Below, one piece after another: positions 1 to 5,328 of a stretch of DNA of 7,217 nt. The notes beneath the pieces were generated by a model. It was not told the DNA's origin and searched no databases. It saw only the letters and a program-made list of their open reading frames with translations. The position numbers and the translations under genes were made by a program. This DNA comes from an uncultured Bacteroidales bacterium (GTDB lineage Bacteria > Bacteroidota > Bacteroidia > Bacteroidales > UBA4417). The DNA lies in contig CAIXAQ010000495.1 in the NCBI GenBank assembly GCA_903917425.1, positions 1-7,217 on the forward strand, written 5' to 3'. The first letter of the stretch is position 1, and every line of letters begins with the position of its first letter.

Positions 1-573
1 GTACTGTCCGCTATCGAACAAGCGGTATACTTCACCGGGTATGTTATTATCCCTCATACTCAGTATGGAGGAATCCATGCGGAAATTCAGGCTTATTTTC
101 TCTGTCAGCGGATACCCAAAACCCAATACAAACGAAGGGTTGAACAGGTCGAAAGCTCCATACGATACTTCATTTTCAGTATAATCAAGTGCTTCGTAGC
201 TATGCAGCAGGTATGAAAAAGATGGGCCGACCTCGATGGTAAATTTATTTTTTAGATGCAACTGGTAAAGAAATGGCATCTCGATATAACCCAGCCGCAT
301 GAGGTAAAAAGTGTAATCGTTATGCTTTTCGTCCGGGTTATGCCGACTGCCCTTCTGAAAATAACTCAACTCTGTTTTTAAAGAGGAACGCTCATTCAAA
401 TCGAGGCTGACCCAAAAAGAAGCGTAAGCACCCGGTTTGTTAAAACCACTGTATGTATCGCCTGCTACCTGGCTGCCAATGAGCCCGGCTGCGATACCGC
501 CTTTGAATTGCTGAGCATTAGCACCGATAATACTTGCAAACAAAGCCAAAAGAAAAATAAATATTTTTCGCAT
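1..573 (-). CDS. PorT-like outer-membrane beta-barrel protein, C-terminus cut by window edge
   Basis: The minus strand is open from an ATG at 573-571 through to base 1, giving 191 codons with no stop. The product begins with a clear signal peptide: MRK, a hydrophobic core (IFIFLLALFASII), then GANA before QQF, so cleavage after about residue 20 is likely. The rest alternates polar and hydrophobic residues in short strands with many aromatics and glycines, for example TELSYFQKGS, TIEVGPSFSYLL, FVLGFGYPLTEK and ISLNFRMDSSIL. The GxGY..T.K.SL.FR pattern is typical of the Bacteroidota outer-membrane barrel family (PorT / OMP_b-brl_2 type, usually about 190-240 aa), so only the last strands are probably missing. 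The role is unknown; relatives serve as small porins, adhesion-related barrels or secretion accessories. The gene follows the ATPase gene on the same strand but is separated by 185 bp with its own possible promoter, so I do not infer an operon. Family call fairly sure; function not assignable. Confidence 0.85.
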   Translation of the reverse strand, partial: MRKIFIFLLALFASIIGANAQQFKGGIAAGLIGSQVAGDTYSGFNKPGAYASFWVSLDLNERSSLKTELSYFQKGSRHNPDEKHNDYTFYLMRLGYIEMPFLYQLHLKNKFTIEVGPSFSYLLHSYEALDYTENEVSYGAFDLFNPSFVLGFGYPLTEKISLNFRMDSSILSMRDNNIPGEVYRLFDSGQY

Positions 574-585
574 AAAATAATTTTT

Positions 586-631
586 AGATCAGAAAGGCTT
601 TGCGTGAAAAGTGGGGTAGACTTTCTGATCT
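586..631 (-). promoter_or_regulatory. 11-bp inverted repeat (hairpin) in leader of the barrel gene
   Basis: AGATCAGAAAG at 586-596 is matched exactly by its reverse complement CTTTCTGATCT at 621-631, with a 24-nt loop. It sits 12 nt upstream of the barrel ATG, so it lies in the mRNA leader if transcription starts at the -7 box near 652-659. No T-run follows it on either strand, so it does not look like an intrinsic terminator. It could be a leader stem affecting translation or RNA stability, or a protein-binding site. The repeat is directly visible; its role is inference. Confidence 0.5.
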
Positions 632-651
632 GGATTTCAAAACCAACAGGC

Positions 652-659
652 CAAAATTA
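652..659 (-). promoter_or_regulatory. Possible Bacteroidetes -7 box for the barrel gene
   Basis: On the minus strand this reads TAATTTTG, an exact match to the Bacteroidetes consensus TAnnTTTG. Initiation a few bases downstream would give a leader of about 70 nt containing the 586-631 hairpin. No TTTG or TTG box lies at the usual 19-23 nt upstream spacing, so support rests on one short motif in A/T-rich sequence. Confidence 0.3.
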
Positions 660-687
660 GACAAAATTCATTGCATTTTCTTATGCA

Positions 688-709
688 GGAAGCAACTTCG
701 GATGCTTCC
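688..709. terminator. Weak hairpin between ATPase and barrel genes
   Basis: GGAAGCA at 688-694 and TGCTTCC at 703-709 form a perfect 7-bp stem with an 8-nt loop, 49 nt beyond the ATPase stop codon and upstream of the barrel gene's possible promoter. The position suits transcription termination, but no T-run follows on the minus strand, so at best it is a weak or factor-assisted terminator. Confidence 0.2.
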
Positions 710-758
710 ATCAAACGGCTATGAACCCGGGCGATATAATCTGCGTTTAAACCCTGTA

Positions 759-1964
759 TTACATGGCTATAAATTGATACACAGGTATAACATGGATTTT
801 ATTAGCCTTGTGGCTTATTTCATCCTTTTGATCCAAAGTCAAAATATACCCTTCCTCCAGGCTGAAAAAGGCCATTGCCTCCTGAAGACCCTCTATTTCG
901 CGGTTCAGATTATCAGATGTGAGCGATTCGCAGACCTGCACCACAAATTTGCATTGCTTTTTTTCAAATACTACAAAATCACATTCCCGGTTGGCACGGA
1001 AATAGAACAAATTATCGTACTTACTCCTCAAATGCATATAGACAACGTTTTCGAGCAACCGACCTCGATCGTCACTAAAACTAAGGGTGTTGGCATTCAC
1101 TAAACCGTTGTCGATCGCATAAATTTTGCGGGGATTTACAACGATGCTTTTCGCCGACCAACTGAACCTGGGCAGAAAAAAGAGCAAGTAAGTATCCACA
1201 AGCCATGAAAGATAATCCGAAACTGTATTCGCCGAACCCATAGCAAAATTCTTACGGAGGGTGTTGTACGAAATTTCCTTTCCTATATTTGAGATCAGGA
1301 AAAGTGTTATGTCCATTAGTAAGTCCGTGTTTCGGATAGCATACCTGATGGCTATATCTCTGAAGACTATGTCTTTCAGAACATTCTGCAATACTTCCGG
1401 GTTCTCGGAGTCAAGGTATTCGGGGAAGCCGCCTTTAGTAAGATATAAGTTGAATGATGCTGCAGTATTGTCAAGCATTTTATATCTCAGGAATTCAGGG
1501 TACGAAAACGGGAAAAGTTCATGTCGGAGATGCCGTCCGGTAAGCCTTGTACCTAATTCCTTGCTTAATAAAGTTGCATTAGAACCGGTAAGATAAACTT
1601 TTTCATTACGTTCGTGCAATTGCCTGATAAAAACTTCCCAGGATGATACGTTCTGGATTTCATCAAAAAAGTAAGCATCCAAGCCCGTGCCCAGAACTTC
1701 ATCCAATTTCGGGAAATCGGTTACTTCAAAACCATGAACGCGCGCATCTTCGAAATTGAAATAAGCTGTTTTCTGATACCTGCTATGTAGAATTTGTTTC
1801 ATAAGGGTGCTTTTCCCACACCTTCTGATCCCTGAAATGACTTCTATATGTAATCCTGTTGGTTTAAAATTCTGCGAAAAATCCCTGTCGATTATCTCGC
1901 TTTTGGCGATCAATTGTTCCTGCTGAACTTCAACGGCCAGTTCGATATTCCGTTTAAGTATCAT
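759..1964 (-). CDS. AAA_14 / DUF4143 family ATP-binding protein
   Basis: A complete 401-aa protein, the normal size for this prokaryotic family of AAA-type ATPases with an AAA_14 N-terminal domain and a DUF4143 C-terminal domain. Visible motifs are the Walker A loop GIRRCGKST at residues 45-53, Walker B YFFDE ending at D101-E102, a sensor-1-like TGSN at 126-129, and LTGRHLR with a candidate arginine finger at R144. The DUF4143 part runs from about residue 195 and includes the winged-helix-like stretch around KEISYNTLRKNFAMGSANTV. It ends in a fold resembling PD-(D/E)xK nucleases: an E near 305, D329 in ECDFVV, then QVC at 343-345 where a nuclease would have ExK. The catalytic lysine is therefore absent and nuclease activity unlikely. 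The family is widespread, often single-gene and sporadically distributed; its cellular role is not established. No transmembrane or signal segment is seen. ATGs just upstream of 1964 are out of frame and stop at once, which fixes this start. The gene has its own strong promoter match and palindrome and no operon partner. Confidence 0.93.
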   Translation of the reverse strand: MILKRNIELAVEVQQEQLIAKSEIIDRDFSQNFKPTGLHIEVISGIRRCGKSTLMKQILHSRYQKTAYFNFEDARVHGFEVTDFPKLDEVLGTGLDAYFFDEIQNVSSWEVFIRQLHERNEKVYLTGSNATLLSKELGTRLTGRHLRHELFPFSYPEFLRYKMLDNTAASFNLYLTKGGFPEYLDSENPEVLQNVLKDIVFRDIAIRYAIRNTDLLMDITLFLISNIGKEISYNTLRKNFAMGSANTVSDYLSWLVDTYLLFFLPRFSWSAKSIVVNPRKIYAIDNGLVNANTLSFSDDRGRLLENVVYMHLRSKYDNLFYFRANRECDFVVFEKKQCKFVVQVCESLTSDNLNREIEGLQEAMAFFSLEEGYILTLDQKDEISHKANKIHVIPVYQFIAM

Positions 1965-1991
1965 AATGTCATCATTTTAAAGTTGTCATTG

Positions 1992-2024
1992 CAAATATAA
2001 ACAAGTTTATATCACTAATGCAAA
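1992..2024 (-). promoter_or_regulatory. Bacteroidetes-type promoter of the ATPase gene
   Basis: Read on the minus strand, TTTG at 2024-2021 is followed after 21 nt by TATATTTG at 1999-1992. This matches both boxes of the Bacteroidetes primary sigma promoter (TTTG, 19-21 nt, TAnnTTTG). Transcription would begin near 1985, giving a leader of about 20 nt before the ATG at 1964. This is the best two-box match in the window. Confidence 0.62.
1995..2012. promoter_or_regulatory. 18-bp palindrome overlapping the ATPase promoter, candidate operator
   Basis: ATATAAAC at 1995-2002 and GTTTATAT at 2005-2012 are perfect reverse complements separated by AA. The palindrome covers part of the -7 box and extends into the spacer, where a dimeric repressor would block RNA polymerase. 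It is A/T-rich, so chance is not excluded. No regulator gene is adjacent; the ATPase has a winged-helix-like segment, but autoregulation would be speculation. Confidence 0.45.
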
Positions 2025-2135
2025 CTACAAATAAAATAAAATGATCTGCGTTGTAAAAAGCGGTATAACCATGACGATTCGCAAAATGGATATCATTAAG
2101 ACTTTTAGCAACAAATTGAATGTGAAATTTGAATA

Positions 2136-2152
2136 AGCTCAAAACTTAAGCT
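2136..2152 (-). terminator. Short hairpin just after the CAP gene, weak terminator candidate
   Basis: On the minus strand, AGCTTAA and TTGAGCT pair over 7 positions (one G-T) around a GTT loop, starting 2 nt past the TAG stop of the CAP gene and followed by T-containing sequence (TATTC, then AAATTT). The location is right for the end of the MORN-CAP operon, but the stem is short and the T-tract poor. Confidence 0.25.
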
Positions 2153-2154
2153 CT

Positions 2155-2772
2155 CTATTCACATACCCTCAATTCACCGGCCGTGTCAATTTCCTCACCG
2201 AACCACACATTGGAATATTCACCATAAACACCAACACCCATGGCCTGCCAGTTCACTGCTTTCCAAATATCCTGGTTGATGATTACGCTATTGTGACCTG
2301 AACTGTGTTTCCAACCCTCCAGAATTTCCTTTGCATATGCCGCCGGCGAATCGTATTTGTAAGTGGTATAAAACGAGATTTCATACCCTTTACCCTGGTA
2401 ATTAGTAAGTTCCCGAGGCTTATCCCACATGCAGGCTGCTTCCTTATGATCGGGAGTATAACAGCACGGCGACCAATGGCCTTTATCCGACCAGCTATGC
2501 AGGTTGCAGTGACTGTCATTTTTTTGATTTTCAGTCTGGTCTTCGGCATGTATGCGGGCAACAAAACATAAAGAAGTTGACAGTTTTATTGCCGGTAGCC
2601 CTTTGGTTGCCCGGTATTCGTTGATAAGTTTGTATAATTCCAGTTCGGTTTGGGTCAGACAGGTTTCGGGAAGCAATTTTGCATTTATTACCTGTTGCGA
2701 TGATCCTTTACCGGCAAACAGAAGTATCAGGAGACTAACAGCAATTACTCGTATCATAAAAATAGCTTTCAC
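2155..2772 (-). CDS. Secreted CAP/SCP-domain protein with Cys/His-rich insertion
   Basis: A 205-aa protein with an N-terminal signal peptide (hydrophobic core about residues 7-20, likely cleaved near SSQ at 24-26). It contains a CAP (CRISP/antigen-5/PR-1, YkwD-like) domain: helix 1 ELELYKLINEYRATKGLPAI at 43-62, the first active-site-type histidine in ARIHAEDQ (H75), a GEN-like position at GYEISF (E131), the EGWKHSSGHN motif at 152-161 (H160), and the closing strands AMGVGVYGEYSNVWFGEE at 177-194. Between H75 and E131 lies an insertion rich in Cys and His (C89, H92, H99, C103, C104, H109, C114), with further cysteines at 38, 69 and 204, suggesting disulfides or a metal site outside the cytoplasm. 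I have the impression that Bacteroidota relatives share this CCYT..DH..A.CMW segment. Bacterial CAP proteins are extracellular; most have no proven activity. It lies 31 bp after the MORN gene on the same strand with no terminator between, so the two are probably co-transcribed. An internal Met6 is an alternative start, but Met1 gives the better signal peptide. Confidence 0.88.
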   Translation of the reverse strand: MKAIFMIRVIAVSLLILLFAGKGSSQQVINAKLLPETCLTQTELELYKLINEYRATKGLPAIKLSTSLCFVARIHAEDQTENQKNDSHCNLHSWSDKGHWSPCCYTPDHKEAACMWDKPRELTNYQGKGYEISFYTTYKYDSPAAYAKEILEGWKHSSGHNSVIINQDIWKAVNWQAMGVGVYGEYSNVWFGEEIDTAGELRVCE

Positions 2773-2803
2773 ATTATAACTTTCTTAGCAGCAAATAATT
2801 GTG

Positions 2804-3919
2804 TTACCTGCCTGGCTCAAGTTCCTTACCAGCTGTTCCGTAACGTTTTTCCTTGATTTTCTTCCCGTTCAGAAATTCGGATTTCACCATCAAATCCCCA
2901 TTTTCATCGTAATACTGCCAGGTTCCTTCCTTGATTTTATTCACATACTGGCCAGTTCCCGAAATTTTCCCATTGGCATAATACGATTTCCATATTCCGT
3001 CGGGTTTGCCCTTATCAAAAATCTCTTCCTTTATTTTAAACCCGTCAGCGTCAAAATAAACCCAGAAACCATCGCGTTCGCCATTCAACCAGCTTCCCGA
3101 CTCGCTGAGTTGTCCGTTATCGTACCATTCTTTCCAAAGGCCTTCTTTTAAACCATGCCTGTACTTGCCGTCAATGCGCGCTTTCCCGCCGGGAAACCAT
3201 TGTTTATATATGCTATCCTGGATACCATCAGCATAAAAGTTGACATATTGAGGTTTGCCGTTTTCGAACCAGCCTTTCCATTGGCCATTCATTTTACCCT
3301 GATTGTATGCTCCTGAATCTTTTTGCTGACCATTGGTAAACCAGGCTGTCCAGACACCGTTCTCTTTATCGGCGACAAACTCACCGCTGTGATGAATATG
3401 CCTATCCATATACCAGAATGTCCATATACCCGATTTTTCGTTACCGGCATAAGCACCCGATTTCCATTTTTCACCGCTTTCGTAAAAATACATCCATTTG
3501 CCTTCCATTTTGCCGTTTACAAACCTGCCGGTGCTACCTGTGATTCCGCCGGGATGGTAGAAAACCCATGTACTGTCGCGCAAATCGTCTGTGATATGGC
3601 CCTTCTCCTCAGGTGTGCCGTCTTTTCGCCAGGAAGTGACAGTGCTGTTGAGCATTCCGTTTTTGAAATACCCTTCAAACTGCTTTTCCCCGTTGGGATG
3701 CCAGGTTGTATATTTACCTTCTTTTATCCCATTCGCATAATTGGCTTCAGCAACTTTTAGCCCTTTTACATCGAATTCGTACCAAACACCTTCACGCTGG
3801 CCGTTAAGCAAGCGACCTTCGGCTTTTTTACTGCCGTTCGGATAATTTTCGACTGTAACCTGGGCATAGGCCGAAATTGTTATTGCTGTAAAAATCAACA
3901 AGCTTAAAATTATTCTCAT
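2804..3919 (-). CDS. Exported 14-repeat MORN_2 protein
   Basis: A 371-aa protein starting at the ATG at 3919-3917. The frame is open further, to an ATG at 3988, but that adds 23 residues in front of an obvious signal peptide (MRIILSLLIFTAITISAYAQ), so the internal start is preferred. After the signal peptide, residues 26-361 consist of 14 consecutive units of exactly 24 residues with no insertion or deletion. The pattern is roughly Y-x-N-G-x5-G-x-Y-x-N-G-x3-G-x-W-x2-W/F/Y; clean examples are units 5 (HPGG...), 10 (FPGG...) and 11 (YDNG...). This is the MORN_2 repeat, which folds as stacked beta-hairpins; an elongated solenoid in the periplasm or on the surface is expected. A tail of 10 residues (TAGKELEPGR) ends it. 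Related proteins are often labelled YwqK-family antitoxins, but the signal peptide and lack of an adjacent toxin argue against that role here. Function unknown; protein binding or structural. It is the upstream gene of a likely two-gene operon with the CAP protein. Confidence 0.88.
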   Translation of the reverse strand: MRIILSLLIFTAITISAYAQVTVENYPNGSKKAEGRLLNGQREGVWYEFDVKGLKVAEANYANGIKEGKYTTWHPNGEKQFEGYFKNGMLNSTVTSWRKDGTPEEKGHITDDLRDSTWVFYHPGGITGSTGRFVNGKMEGKWMYFYESGEKWKSGAYAGNEKSGIWTFWYMDRHIHHSGEFVADKENGVWTAWFTNGQQKDSGAYNQGKMNGQWKGWFENGKPQYVNFYADGIQDSIYKQWFPGGKARIDGKYRHGLKEGLWKEWYDNGQLSESGSWLNGERDGFWVYFDADGFKIKEEIFDKGKPDGIWKSYYANGKISGTGQYVNKIKEGTWQYYDENGDLMVKSEFLNGKKIKEKRYGTAGKELEPGR

Positions 3920-3975
3920 TTGGAAAATGTTTTGGCGAATGTCATGTAAGTAACGCGGAAATGAAATTATAGTAT

Positions 3976-3990
3976 GATTGTTTAACAATC
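3976..3990. promoter_or_regulatory. 15-bp palindrome upstream of the MORN gene
   Basis: GATTGTT at 3976-3982 and AACAATC at 3984-3990 are perfect reverse complements around a single T, 57 bp upstream of the MORN start. On the minus strand a TATAAT hexamer follows 4 bp later (3971-3966), but no TAnnTTTG box is present nearby; the closest is TATATTTC at 4023-4016, one mismatch. It could be an operator or part of the promoter region; evidence is the symmetry only. Confidence 0.3.
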
Positions 3991-4112
3991 CTGTTTTGAA
4001 TACACTATGAAAACTGAAATATAAAAATAAAATACGAGGGTGTATGAAGCTCTGCTATTATGCAAGATATTCCAGATGAACAACAGACTTTTTTTGCCTT
4101 GATATCTTCTGT

Positions 4113-4153
4113 TCGCCCTCGCCCGGTCGCTCCTCACCATGTCGCCCAGTCGC
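4113..4153. repeat. Short degenerate TCGCCC repeats between synthase and MORN genes
   Basis: TCGCCCGGTCGC at 4119-4130 recurs as TCGCCCAGTCGC at 4142-4153 (11 of 12 identical, 23-nt period), with a further TCGCCC at 4113-4118. The patch is C/G-rich compared with the A/T-rich spacer around it and lies just beyond the stop codon of the polyprenyl synthase gene. It does not form an obvious hairpin and no gene is seen in it. Confidence 0.45.
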
Positions 4154-4164
4154 AAAACAACCCC

Positions 4165-5139
4165 TCAATGCCTGCGTTCGGTCGTAAAAATTACCAATTG
4201 CTCAAGCGAGCGACGGGATTCGCTGTCAGGAAGCGTGTAAAGCAGTTCAATCGCTTTATTCTGAAACTCATGCATTTTTCCGGCAGCATATTCGATGCCA
4301 CCACTGCTATTTACTTTGCTGATCAGTTCAGCCACTTTGTGTGGTTCGTTGTTGTGGTTACGAACAATATTCATAGCGCGGCGTTTCTCTAACCAGCTTT
4401 GGTTGTTGAGCATATAAATGAGAGGCAGCGTCATTTTTTTTTCTTTAATATCGGTGCCGTTTGGCTTGCCTGTCATCAGGTTCTTTTCATAATCGAACAA
4501 GTCGTCCTTGATCTGAAAAGCGACTCCGACATATTCGCCTATCAGCCGCATTTTTTCGATGGTTTCGGCGTCGGCACCCACGGAGGCAGCGCCGGCTGCA
4601 CAGCAGGAAGCAATGAGGGAGGCTGTTTTTTTGCGGATAATTTCGAAGTAAACCGGCTCTTCAATATCAAGTTTGCGCGCTTTCTCAATTTGTAAAAGTT
4701 CGCCTTCACTCATTTCGCGGGTGGCATTAGCTACAATTTTCAAAAGGTGGTATTCTTCGTTTTCCAGTGACAAAAGCAATCCCCGCGACAGGAGATAATC
4801 GCCGACAAGAACTGCTATTTTATTCTTCCACAGTGCATTAAGCGAGAAAAAACCTCGGCGTTCGTTCGAGTCGTCAACCACGTCATCGTGGATAAGAGTT
4901 GCTGTATGCAGCAGTTCGATGAGCGAAGCAGCGTGATAGGTGCTTTGATTCACCTCGCCACAAATACGGGCTGACAGAAATACGAACATCGGCCGCATCT
5001 GTTTGCCCTTACGTTTAATGATATAGCGCGTAATGGTGTTGAGGAGCGGCACCGGGCTTTTCATCGAATCGCGGAAATGTTTTTCGAACACTTCGATATC
5101 CGAAGCTATGGGAGCTTTTATCTGGGCAATGGTGAGCAT
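4165..5139 (-). CDS. Trans long-chain polyprenyl diphosphate synthase
   Basis: A complete 324-aa cytoplasmic enzyme of the trans-isoprenyl diphosphate synthase family (IspB/HepT-like; typical length 320-330 aa). It adds isopentenyl diphosphate units to an allylic primer such as farnesyl diphosphate; in Bacteroidota the product usually supplies the menaquinone side chain. All family motifs are present: KGKQMRP at 44-50 (pyrophosphate binding), the first Asp-rich motif DDVVD at 85-89 followed by NERRG at 92-96, VGDYLLSR at 112-119, KT at 171-172, FQIKDD at 208-213, and the second Asp-rich motif DDLFD at 212-216. The residues just before the first motif are small (A80, T81), not the bulky aromatics that stop chain growth, so a long product (about C30-C40) is expected; the exact length cannot be read from sequence. 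No key residue is missing. It is monocistronic as far as visible, divergent from the T9SS cargo gene across a 189-bp spacer. Confidence 0.97.
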   Translation of the reverse strand: MLTIAQIKAPIASDIEVFEKHFRDSMKSPVPLLNTITRYIIKRKGKQMRPMFVFLSARICGEVNQSTYHAASLIELLHTATLIHDDVVDDSNERRGFFSLNALWKNKIAVLVGDYLLSRGLLLSLENEEYHLLKIVANATREMSEGELLQIEKARKLDIEEPVYFEIIRKKTASLIASCCAAGAASVGADAETIEKMRLIGEYVGVAFQIKDDLFDYEKNLMTGKPNGTDIKEKKMTLPLIYMLNNQSWLEKRRAMNIVRNHNNEPHKVAELISKVNSSGGIEYAAGKMHEFQNKAIELLYTLPDSESRRSLEQLVIFTTERRH

Positions 5140-5163
5140 CAGGAATATAATATATTAAGCTTT

Positions 5164-5171
5164 CAAAAGTA
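5164..5171 (-). promoter_or_regulatory. Possible -7 box of the polyprenyl synthase gene
   Basis: The minus strand reads TACTTTTG here, an exact TAnnTTTG match, 24 nt upstream of the start codon at 5139, giving a leader of about 18 nt. No TTTG or TTG box is found at the proper upstream distance, so support comes from the single motif plus its good location. Confidence 0.4.
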
Positions 5172-5193
5172 GTATTTATCGTTGGATAATCTG

Positions 5194-5224
5194 CTGTAAG
5201 GCAAATCCCTTTTGTTTAATTTTG
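5194..5224 (+). promoter_or_regulatory. Possible promoter of the T9SS cargo gene
   Basis: TAATTTTG at 5217-5224 fits the Bacteroidetes -7 consensus; a weak CTG at 5194-5196 lies 20 nt upstream, one base away from the TTG core of the -33 box. The leader would be about 100 nt and A/T-rich. It lies in the divergent spacer shared with the polyprenyl synthase gene, 23 bp or more beyond that gene's own -7 box. Moderate to weak support. Confidence 0.3.
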
Positions 5225-5328
5225 ATATAGATTAGTTTTTTTTCATTTAAACATATAATAAAGCTGAATGTTTGCTAATTTTATAGTCGTTTCACAAATC
5301 GATTCTATCAAATTTAAAACGAATTAAA

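Noticed and set aside
600..1103. Plus-strand open frame antisense to the ATPase gene
   Set aside because: It overlaps the well-supported ATPase gene on the other strand, has no recognisable motifs, and its composition is what reading a real gene backwards gives.
759..1964. ATPase as part of a defence island or transposon
   Set aside because: No defence gene, transposase or terminal repeats are seen on either side within the window; the gene stands alone.
2283..3760. Several open frames overlapping the CAP and MORN genes on both strands
   Set aside because: All are shadows of genes with clear domains; none has a signal, motif or leader that would support it.
2804..3919. Toxin-antitoxin role for the MORN protein (YwqK-type label)
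   Set aside because: The product has a signal peptide and its neighbour is a secreted CAP protein, with no toxin-like small gene adjacent.
3920..3988. Longer start for the MORN protein at the ATG at 3988
   Set aside because: It would add 23 mostly polar residues before a textbook signal peptide and would place the 3976-3990 palindrome partly inside the coding region; the ATG at 3919 is the better start.
5249..5273. AAACAT...ATGTTT inverted repeat in the divergent spacer
   Set aside because: Only 6 bp with a 13-nt loop in A/T-rich DNA; expected by chance.
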